This document shows positions 30,536 through 36,019 of a DNA stretch of 42,198 nt, piece by piece (positions within the stretch are counted from its first letter, which is position 1; the number at the start of each line of letters is the position of its first letter). The notes beneath the pieces are model-generated. The model was not told where the DNA came from and did no database searches. It saw nothing but the letters and a program-made list of their open reading frames with translations. This stretch comes from a virus. Location: IMG/VR virus record IMGVR_UViG_3300030333_004210, positions 1 to 42,198 of that record; one strand, given 5' to 3'. The position numbers and the translations under genes are program-made.

Positions 30536-30750
30536 AAAAAGTAAGTGACGTTTCCAGTGTTCCAAGGTGCATTTGCAAACGGAATAAATACATCGTCGTC
30601 AAACACGTAGTATTCGTGCTGCTGATCGATTTTATTCCACACGTACAGATAAGTTTTGCCGTCGCTGTACAACATTGGCGTTTCGTTGCCGCCGCATGCC
30701 ACGTCGTAATTTGCGTGGCTAAACGGCGACCATGTTTTTTGCGTGTTCAT
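30532..30750 (-). CDS. Hypothetical small protein
   Basis: 72 residues, aromatic-rich beta pattern ('MLYSDGKTYLYVWNKI', 'HEYYVFDDDVFIPFANAPWN'). ATG 30750 follows a hairpin-containing gap. No family recognised; coupled to the following gene by ATGA. Confidence 0.5.
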   Translation of the reverse strand: MNTQKTWSPFSHANYDVACGGNETPMLYSDGKTYLYVWNKIDQQHEYYVFDDDVFIPFANAPWNTGNVTYFL

Positions 30751-30769
30751 ATTAATTGGTGCGGCTGAT

Positions 30770-30802
30770 GCACCGCGATCCGCGCTCCGTAGAACGCGGT
30801 GC
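30770..30802. other. 8-bp perfect stem-loop between genes of the leftward block
   Basis: GCACCGCG (30770-30777) pairs with CGCGGTGC (30795-30802) around a 17-base loop. No T-tract on the minus strand. It may slow transcription or protect the processed 5' end of the message of gene 30750. Confidence 0.4.
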
Positions 30803-30810
30803 GCGATGCA

Positions 30811-31080
30811 CTAGAAACTTTCCTCGAATACAATGCCGTGCTTTTTGCATAGCAATTGCAGTTCGTACAAAAATCCCGTTGCTGATTTTTCGTCCGGTGC
30901 GGCTGCACGTTGCTTGGCTAGTTCCACGTCAAAAACTTCACTGCCGTCCGACAGTGTCCATTGCGTGGCGTCTCCAAAAAACGATGCCGGATTCGATGCG
31001 AGATCGGGATTAGCGCTGTACATTTCCAATATTTCGCAACTGTTATAGTCGATTGATTTTTCCGTTGTTGTATTATTCAT
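30811..31080 (-). CDS. Hypothetical acidic protein
   Basis: 89 residues, 'SIDYNSCEILEMYSANPDLA' and 'DGSEVFDVELAKQRAAAPDE', helical and acidic. ATG 31080 lies 26 bases past the -10-like box of promoter element B. No family recognised. Confidence 0.5.
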   Translation of the reverse strand: MNNTTTEKSIDYNSCEILEMYSANPDLASNPASFFGDATQWTLSDGSEVFDVELAKQRAAAPDEKSATGFLYELQLLCKKHGIVFEESF

Positions 31081-31105
31081 GTTGATTGGCTTGTTGCCGT
31101 TGTTT

Positions 31106-31134
31106 ATTACGATTGATTTTGCAGATTCTTACCA
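31106..31134 (-). promoter_or_regulatory. Leftward promoter-like element B (TGGTAA-N17-CGTAAT)
   Basis: Minus strand TGGTAA (31134-31129), 17 bases, CGTAAT (31111-31106), then AAACAACGGC, the same ten bases as in element C. Overlaps the stop of the upstream gene by its -35-like box. Gene 30811-31080 starts 26 bases beyond. Confidence 0.58.
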
Positions 31135-31572
31135 ACCAAGCGCACGCTTCCAATTATTGGCCGCTTGGCTTCCATTGCACAAAAGCATTGCCATCGATGT
31201 CAGTTCGTCGAATAGCTGCTCGCCTGTTAGTGCGCCGATCATGCGCTTGTCATTGGCCATCGGCCCGTGCGTGGCTTTGTCGTCAAATTTGGCCAGCGTT
31301 TCGCAATCCCATTTGACCGAAAATAATCCGTGCAAATTGCCCACGGATTGATTCCACCGAACGAGCCGGTGCAAAAGCGATCCAAGCGGCCGCTTGTGGA
31401 ACGTCGGCGCTTTGGCCAGCAATCCGCCCGTGCGGTTATTTAAAGCGCCTTCCAGCGCCGTGCGTGCTATCGCTTCGCACGGGAAGTGTACGCCGTCGCT
31501 CGACTCCCGTGCCGCCTTAACGCGTGCGACCATGCCGTCAACGCGTTCCTGTTTTTTAGTTTTAGTTTTCAT
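31129..31572 (-). CDS. Hypothetical protein
   Basis: 147 residues from ATG 31572 (MKTKTKKQERVDGMV); the upstream frame to 31731 runs into the neighbouring gene and lacks a promoter. Mixed helical sequence, 'FPCEAIARTALEGALNNRTG' and 'NDKRMIGALTGEQLFDELTS'. No family recognised. ATG is 25 bases past promoter element C. Its opening bases (ATGAAAACTAAA) equal those of gene 29569, which has the same promoter type. Confidence 0.55.
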   Translation of the reverse strand: MKTKTKKQERVDGMVARVKAARESSDGVHFPCEAIARTALEGALNNRTGGLLAKAPTFHKRPLGSLLHRLVRWNQSVGNLHGLFSVKWDCETLAKFDDKATHGPMANDKRMIGALTGEQLFDELTSMAMLLCNGSQAANNWKRALGW

Positions 31573-31596
31573 ATTTTTGGCGTCGTGCCGTTGTTT

Positions 31597-31625
31597 ATTA
31601 CGATTCAATTTTTCGTTTCTTACAA
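31597..31625 (-). promoter_or_regulatory. Leftward promoter-like element C (TTGTAA-N17-CGTAAT)
   Basis: Minus strand TTGTAA (31625-31620), 17 bases, CGTAAT (31602-31597), then AAACAACGGC. This is the best copy of the four. It lies in a true intergenic gap, 25 bases upstream of ATG 31572. Confidence 0.62.
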
Positions 31626-31637
31626 TGTAATGTGCTT

Positions 31638-32480
31638 TTAGTGAATACCAATTGCGATAGTCACTGCCTGGAATTTGTTTAACCCGCACGCATGGCCGGA
31701 TTTTGTACATTCGCCGCATTTGCCGGGGCAAACGAACACGCGATCATGTCCAAGCGCTTTGGCGCTTTCGCGCACGCTTGCCGCGTATTCGCGCCGATTG
31801 TCGCTTGTCGCCTTAATGCTAGGCACGGCGATGAATTGCCCACGGTATACCGGCAACGATTCAAGCTGTTTTGCCACGTCGTCGCCGTAACGACTCCCGC
31901 TTGACAAATTCAAACGGTAATTTGACGGGAAAGCCGCGTCGCCAAACGCACGCTTGAATTGCAAAAATATTGGCCATGATTTGCTGTAACCATACGCCGA
32001 AATATCCGGCCGTGCGCGTAATTGATCAAACCAGAAACAAAGTGTTTTGACGCTGTCAATGTCGCCGTCCACGTACAATCGTACAGTGACGCCGTGCGGT
32101 AGCGCTTGGAACGCTTCGCGCAATTCCGGCGCTTGGCGCAGGATCAAAAGCGTGTTTTGACACTGGCGAAAAAAAGCGGCCGGATATCGCCACGCTTTAA
32201 GGCTGTAACAAAATTTGGCGCATGCGCCAGCGCCGGGGCAAGTGACAAGCGGCAAGGCGCTGAAAGCGTAAAAAGGCAATTTGCTGTTACCGCGTGCAAA
32301 AATAGTAAACGGCGCTTCACCGTCGCTTTCAAGCCAATCGGCAAAGCGCTTGGCCCAATGCGCCCACGTCCCGCGCTTGTCGGCATCGCCAGCCGCTTGG
32401 ATCGCACGGACGGCCGGAATTAAATCCGGCGAGTCCGTGGCGACTAGTCGCGCCAGTTTGATAAGTTGCTGGCGTTTCAT
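31638..32480 (-). CDS. GP88-like Cys-cluster protein
   Basis: 280 residues from ATG 32480 (MKRQQLIKLARLV), in an ATGA overlap with the upstream stop. 'LVTCPGAGACAKFCYSLKAW' gives C81, C87 and C91, and a C-terminal 'VFVCPGKCGECTKSGHACGL' gives five more Cys; between them lies 'VRLYVDGDIDS'. This is the arrangement of the phage gene product 88-type family (mycobacteriophage L5 gp88 and relatives), whose 'CP....C...CY' motif suggests a metal or Fe-S centre. The biochemical role is unknown. It is the largest gene of the leftward block. Confidence 0.72.
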   Translation of the reverse strand: MKRQQLIKLARLVATDSPDLIPAVRAIQAAGDADKRGTWAHWAKRFADWLESDGEAPFTIFARGNSKLPFYAFSALPLVTCPGAGACAKFCYSLKAWRYPAAFFRQCQNTLLILRQAPELREAFQALPHGVTVRLYVDGDIDSVKTLCFWFDQLRARPDISAYGYSKSWPIFLQFKRAFGDAAFPSNYRLNLSSGSRYGDDVAKQLESLPVYRGQFIAVPSIKATSDNRREYAASVRESAKALGHDRVFVCPGKCGECTKSGHACGLNKFQAVTIAIGIH

Positions 32481-32725
32481 GCGGTGAAATAATTTTTGAG
32501 CAACTCCGCGAACATGTTTTCGATGGCTTCGCGGTCGATGCATGGCAAATCCCAAGCGACATTGTCCGGCGTCGTCGGGCTGTCAATTTCGCGCATAAAT
32601 TCGCGGAATGAATCAAAATCGCCGCGATCCAATGCCAATTGATACAAGCCTTGATCGTTTTGAATCCAAAGCGCCACGTTCCACGTTTCGTAATTGCGCC
32701 AGCCGTTGTATGTTTTTTCGGTCAT
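32477..32725 (-). CDS. Conserved small phage protein ('NGWRNYETWNVALWI')
   Basis: 82 residues. 'YNGWRNYETWNVALWIQNDQ' is a very common opening among short phage proteins of unknown function (DUF7249-like). The C-terminal half is an acidic helix 'IDREAIENMFAELLKNYF'. ATGA overlaps on both sides show translational coupling. Confidence 0.72.
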   Translation of the reverse strand: MTEKTYNGWRNYETWNVALWIQNDQGLYQLALDRGDFDSFREFMREIDSPTTPDNVAWDLPCIDREAIENMFAELLKNYFTA

Positions 32726-33021
32726 GCTTTAGCGCCTCCCGTGACTGTGATGCGGCCAGCTTGAAAAATTACGTTAACGCGGTCATGGCCAGCGAATATG
32801 GCGGCGACGGCTTGGCCGCTTATGTCGATGATGGGACGCGAATCCGTACCGGCGACGCCGAACCGGCCAACTTCGCCAGCTGTTAGCGTGATTTTGTTGG
32901 CTTGAACTAGTTTCTCGTAACGAACGCCGCGAACGAATCCGGCCGCTGTCAGGCGCTTGCCTTCAATCCACACACGGCGTCCGCCGCGATGGTGGCCAAG
33001 TTTGTAATTGTATTTTTTCAT
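32722..33021 (-). CDS. Small protein with SymE/AbrB-like N-terminal pattern
   Basis: 99 residues. 'RRVWIEGKRLTAAGFVRGVR' then 'YEKLVQANKITLTAGEVGRF' resembles the swapped-hairpin barrel of SymE/AbrB-type proteins ('R-x-x-I-x-G-x-x-L-x-x-x-G-F-x-x-G'). The second half repeats a strand-rich pattern 'PIIDISGQAVAAIFAGHDRV'. It may bind nucleic acid; the match is short, so this is a suggestion. Starts in ATGA overlap with the micro-ORF at 33018. Confidence 0.5.
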   Translation of the reverse strand: MKKYNYKLGHHRGGRRVWIEGKRLTAAGFVRGVRYEKLVQANKITLTAGEVGRFGVAGTDSRPIIDISGQAVAAIFAGHDRVNVIFQAGRITVTGGAKA

Positions 33022-33098
33022 AGTGCTAGGATCAACAAACCGAGCGCGAATAGCGAAACAACGAAAAACGCGTCGGCGATTATTTGTGTGATTTTCAT
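33018..33098 (-). CDS. 26-residue single-span membrane peptide
   Basis: ATG AAA ATC ACA CAA at 33098, encoding 'MKITQIIADAFFVVSLFALG' and then LLILAL, stop TGA at 33018-33020 inside an ATGA overlap with the next ATG. The whole peptide is one membrane helix after a single Lys. Promoter-like element D lies 31 bases upstream, making it the first gene of the leftward block. Function unknown. Confidence 0.5.
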   Translation of the reverse strand: MKITQIIADAFFVVSLFALGLLILAL

Positions 33099-33128
33099 TT
33101 GATTGGGCCGATACTGTCGGCGCTGTTG

Positions 33129-33158
33129 TTTACGGCTGGCGCTGCGCGGTTCTTACAA
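33129..33158 (-). promoter_or_regulatory. Leftward promoter-like element D (TTGTAA-N18-CGTAAA)
   Basis: Minus strand TTGTAAGAACC (33158 down), then CGTAAA (33134-33129) and CAACAGCGCC. Same -35-like TTGTAAGAA and CGTAA core as elements A-C, but with an 18-base spacer and a GC-rich spacer sequence. Heads the whole leftward block. Confidence 0.5.
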
Positions 33159-33177
33159 AGTAGCTAGTCGGGCCGCA

Positions 33178-33194
33178 TACTTTCGGGGAAAGTA
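33178..33194. promoter_or_regulatory. Perfect palindrome over the terS ribosome site
   Basis: TACTTTC-GGG-GAAAGTA, 7-bp arms, ends 6 bases before ATG 33201. The right arm includes the purine-rich GGGGAAAG that would serve as ribosome site. It could be a DNA operator or an mRNA hairpin limiting terminase expression. Confidence 0.5.
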
Positions 33195-33200
33195 GCCCAC

Positions 33201-33617
33201 ATGGCGAAAACAGGACGGCCGACGAAACGCACGCCGGAACTTGAAGCAAAAATATTTCGAGCGCTTGGCAATGGCCTTTCGCGTGATTCTGCTAGTAAAT
33301 ACGCCGGAATTGGGCGGGAGACACTATCGCGATGGGAAAAACGGGATGCTACTTTTGGGGCCAAATTGGCTGAAATTGAAGCGGCTTGGGAGTTGGCGAT
33401 GGTAGAAGCGGCAACGGAAGGCATTGCCAAGCAGCCGAAACTCGCCGTCGATTTGCTGGAGCGCCGTCGGCCAAGTTGGAATCGCGAAGCGCAAGCGGCG
33501 CAAGCCACTGCTAGTCAACGGAATACAATCGCCCCGCAACTAGTAATAGCGCTTTGCAATGTCCCCGAAAAACACGTTGAGTTCACGGAAAAGCCGCAAG
33601 TCATTGATATTCAGTGA
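33201..33617 (+). CDS. terS: Terminase small subunit-like, HTH
   Basis: 138 residues. 'KTGRPTKRTPELEAKIFRAL' then 'GLSRDSASKYAGIGRETLSR' and 'WEKRDATFGAKLAEIEAAWE' is the helix-turn-helix plus helical pattern of small terminase subunits ('A..AGIS..TLYRW...DP.F...' type). TerS binds the packaging site and recruits TerL. It precedes terL by 321 bases, an interval filled with palindromic repeats. The C-terminal 45 residues are Thr/Val-rich and probably contact TerL. Confidence 0.75.
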   Translation: MAKTGRPTKRTPELEAKIFRALGNGLSRDSASKYAGIGRETLSRWEKRDATFGAKLAEIEAAWELAMVEAATEGIAKQPKLAVDLLERRRPSWNREAQAAQATASQRNTIAPQLVIALCNVPEKHVEFTEKPQVIDIQ

Positions 33618-33938
33618 CGAAGGGATTCCGGCATGGAGTATCGAACAACATTGCATTGCAACACAACAGCAGCTTGATTGGCCAATGTTTACGCCTGGAA
33701 TTACCATGTAATTCCAACCGCTTACCCCACACGACACGGGGTGCGGTACACCCCCACGGGGCGGGTATCATCAATATATATCCCCCAAAAATCACAGCCC
33801 CCAAATTTCACCAATGTCAATAACCCTAATGTCAAAAAATCCGACAGCCAATGTCAAATATTCCGACACCCAATGTCGGATAATCCGACACTAATATCTT
33901 ACCTTATACTTTAACCCCCATATAACCATTTACTTACT
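33618..33938 (+). other. 321-base non-coding interval between terS and terL
   Basis: Contains GC-rich runs at 33724-33771 (several CCCC/GGGG pairs able to fold), an AT-rich patch 33772-33790, the repeat array at 33830-33890, and an AT-rich lead to terL. ORFs across it are low-complexity shadows. Candidate packaging or control site. Confidence 0.55.
33830..33890. repeat. Three 17-bp palindromic repeats at 22-bp period
   Basis: TGTCAAAAAATCCGACA (33830-33846), TGTCAAATATTCCGACA (33852-33868) and TGTCGGATAATCCGACA (33874-33890), each step exactly 22 bp. The third is a perfect palindrome around one central A; the others keep the outer TGTC...CCGACA. AATGTC occurs twice more just upstream (33813, 33828). 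Spacing of about two helix turns suggests cooperative protein binding. Confidence 0.8.
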
Positions 33939-35567
33939 ATGGCGAATGAAACCAAAAAAAGCGGGATACGGGTCAGCAAGCGGACAGTGGACGAAATCAA
34001 AGCTGACGGTGCTGAAGTACAGTACACTAAAGTAGGCGCACGCAAGAAGCGCGTAGTGACCCGTAAAGGGGGTCAGGCGACGTTTGAAAGCGGCAAGAAG
34101 GTGGGAAGACCCCGAAAAGCCAAAACGCCGTCAGAAACGAAATTTGACCCACTAAAAGCGGATACGTCAAAACCAAGTCCGGAACTGATAGAATATGCCG
34201 CGCAATTACACAATTTCCCCGAAATGTTCCTTGGCATCAAACCGTACCAGTGGCAGTACGACGTATTGAAGGCGATCAACAACAAGGAGTGTAAAGTAGC
34301 GCTGAAAGCGGCGAATGGTTCCGGTAAGACGAGTATGGTGGCTGCGTGTGCGGTAATATGGCATTGCATGCGGTTTCCGGAAAGTACGTGTGTCACGACG
34401 GCTGGGGTGTTTCGTCAGGTGAAGGATCAGTTGTTTCCGTATATCCGAAAGTACGTGAGCGGGTTGAATGGCGGCGAGGGGTGGACGGTAAACGCGACGG
34501 ATGTCCGGTTTCAGAACGGGAGTAAGGCGATTGGGTTTAGTACCAGTGATGGTGGACGTTTCGAGGGGTGGCATAGGACGGGGTCAACGTCGAATTTGTT
34601 GATGATCGTGGATGAGGCGAAAACGGTTCCGGATACCATCGCTGAAGCAATATCCCGCTGTCAGCCGAGTCGGCTGGTGTTGATGTCATCGCCGGGAGCC
34701 ACGGAAGGCTTTTTTTACCGTGCATTTACTAAAGAAGCGCACATATGGGATTCGTTCACGGTTACTTCATACGATTGTCCACACATACCGGAAAGCTGGA
34801 TAAACGAACAGTTTGAGCGATATGGCAAGGATCATCCACTGGTGCGGTCGATGGTGTTTGGCGAGTTCATGGACATTGGCGAGGAGTCGGTGGTCGTGCC
34901 GTACAATTCGTTGCAGCATTGTTTGACGAATCCACCGACACATATCGGACAGGAAAAAACAGCGTTTTGTGACTTTGCGGCGGGTGGAGACGAGAACGTG
35001 TTGGCGATCCGAGTCGGTAACAAAATCGACAAGCTGCTTTGTTGGACGGAGCGGGACACGATGTCGGCAGTTGGGCGGTTTATCATGGAGTTTCAGCGTA
35101 ATGGACTAAAGCCGGAGGAAATTTATGCGGATGCCGGTGGATTGGGTATTCCGATGTGCGATGCGTTGTCGGAAGCAGGATGGGACGTGCATCGAGTAAA
35201 CAACGGTGAACGTGCATATGACGACAGGCACTTCGCCAATCGAGGTGCTGAAATATGGTTTAAGGCGGCACGGGCCATCGAGTTGTGCGAAGTCATTTTG
35301 CCGGATGACGACTTACTGCATTCACAACTGACGACGCGCCGGACGAAACACAACAGTAAGGGGAAGTTGCAGTTGGAGCCGAAAGACCAGATGCGGAGTC
35401 GCGGACTCCCCTCCCCTGACCGTGCGGATGCGGTGCTGGGAGCCATATCGTGTGGTGGCGCTGGGTCAGCATTGCAGTTGGAGCCGCGACCCAGCTTCAT
35501 GGAAGCGTTGGCTGAAATGGAACCGGTTGGCATGGAGTTAGACAGTGGATTCAATGCGGGGTACTGA
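33939..35567 (+). CDS. terL: Terminase large subunit
   Basis: 542 residues. Residues 1-75 are an unusual basic extension including an AT-hook-like 'GRPRK' (56-60). ATPase: adenine/Q-like 'YQWQYDVL' (103-110), Walker A 'AANGSGKT' (124-131), Walker B 'LLMIVDEA' (220-227), coupling 'MSSPGATEGFFYR'. Nuclease (RNase H-like): 'AFCDFAAGGDE' with Asp, 'EIYADAGGLG' and the last acid in 'SPDRADAVLG'. All parts of a packaging motor are present. It pumps DNA into the prohead through the portal (36000). Its stop overlaps the next micro-ORF. Confidence 0.93.
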   Translation: MANETKKSGIRVSKRTVDEIKADGAEVQYTKVGARKKRVVTRKGGQATFESGKKVGRPRKAKTPSETKFDPLKADTSKPSPELIEYAAQLHNFPEMFLGIKPYQWQYDVLKAINNKECKVALKAANGSGKTSMVAACAVIWHCMRFPESTCVTTAGVFRQVKDQLFPYIRKYVSGLNGGEGWTVNATDVRFQNGSKAIGFSTSDGGRFEGWHRTGSTSNLLMIVDEAKTVPDTIAEAISRCQPSRLVLMSSPGATEGFFYRAFTKEAHIWDSFTVTSYDCPHIPESWINEQFERYGKDHPLVRSMVFGEFMDIGEESVVVPYNSLQHCLTNPPTHIGQEKTAFCDFAAGGDENVLAIRVGNKIDKLLCWTERDTMSAVGRFIMEFQRNGLKPEEIYADAGGLGIPMCDALSEAGWDVHRVNNGERAYDDRHFANRGAEIWFKAARAIELCEVILPDDDLLHSQLTTRRTKHNSKGKLQLEPKDQMRSRGLPSPDRADAVLGAISCGGAGSALQLEPRPSFMEALAEMEPVGMELDSGFNAGY

Positions 35568-35686
35568 TGGAACGGCGGCATGGTGTTGTGTTGATTGGGG
35601 AGATCCCAATAACGGTTGTTTCGTTGAGTCTCTGGACGTTTGGGCCGCATGAATCAGTAGCCATGTCCGCTTGTAGCTTTATATGA
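35567..35686 (+). CDS. 39-residue hydrophobic micro-protein
   Basis: ATG 35567 overlaps the terL stop, and its TGA overlaps ATG 35683. Encodes 'MERRHGVVLIGEIPITVVSL' then a short hydrophobic tail. Double coupling suggests translation, but there is no recognisable family, so it may only be a reinitiation bridge. Confidence 0.35.
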   Translation: MERRHGVVLIGEIPITVVSLSLWTFGPHESVAMSACSFI

Positions 35687-35874
35687 ACGCGATATTGGTT
35701 TTACTCGCAAAAGTAGCCGACATGCTAGGCGCATGGTTCGGTGATCGTGAACAGAGACGTGAGGATAAAAAAACGGATCGCACCGCTGAAATACATTCCG
35801 ATAACGCTGCTGCCATTGATGCTGCTTTGGACGGGATGTCGGACGGTGGATCATCCGGTGACACGGCTGACTGA
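35683..35874 (+). CDS. Small N-terminally anchored protein, candidate i-spanin or lysis accessory
   Basis: 63 residues. A weak membrane or amphipathic segment 'MNAILVLLAKVADMLGAWFG' is followed by a charged helix 'REQRREDKKTDRTAEIHSDN' and an acidic Gly/Ser tail. An unmistakable lipoprotein ORF (35741-36019) starts inside it in another frame. The pair resembles an embedded or overlapped i-/o-spanin set, although the coiled coil is short. Confidence 0.55.
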   Translation: MNAILVLLAKVADMLGAWFGDREQRREDKKTDRTAEIHSDNAAAIDAALDGMSDGGSSGDTAD

Positions 35875-36019
35875 CGGGAATGTCAAACGGCTGATGGAGC
35901 AACCGGAATTTAGTGACGTGCAACAGTCTACCCAGTCGGTAAAACGCTGGGCGCGGGAGGCGCTGCACACTGTAAATGATTTGGAGTACCAATTGAGAAA
36001 TGTACGAAAGCAGAAATGA
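35741..36019 (+). CDS. Lipoprotein, o-spanin-like
   Basis: 92 residues from GTG 35741, or more likely 86 from GTG 35759 (read MRIKKRIAPLKY). A basic n-region, hydrophobic 'IPITLLPLMLLWTGC' with Cys at the signal-peptidase II site, then 'RTVDHPVTRLTDGNVKRLM' and a C-terminal helix 'ALHTVNDLEYQLRNV'. It overlaps 35683-35874 by 116-134 bases and the portal start by 20. A lipoprotein overlapping a short anchored protein is the usual spanin layout; outer-membrane location is inferred from the signal. Confidence 0.65.
   Translation: MIVNRDVRIKKRIAPLKYIPITLLPLMLLWTGCRTVDHPVTRLTDGNVKRLMEQPEFSDVQQSTQSVKRWAREALHTVNDLEYQLRNVRKQK

Noticed and set aside
31692-32423. Several plus-strand ORFs opposite the GP88-like gene
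   Set aside because: The minus frame has the family Cys motifs and ATGA coupling; the plus frames are Ala/Arg-rich shadows.
33201-33617. CRISPR or other spaced repeats near terS
   Set aside because: The repeats at 33830-33890 have 5-bp gaps and a palindromic unit, with no spacer-sized intervals; no CRISPR array is seen anywhere in the window.
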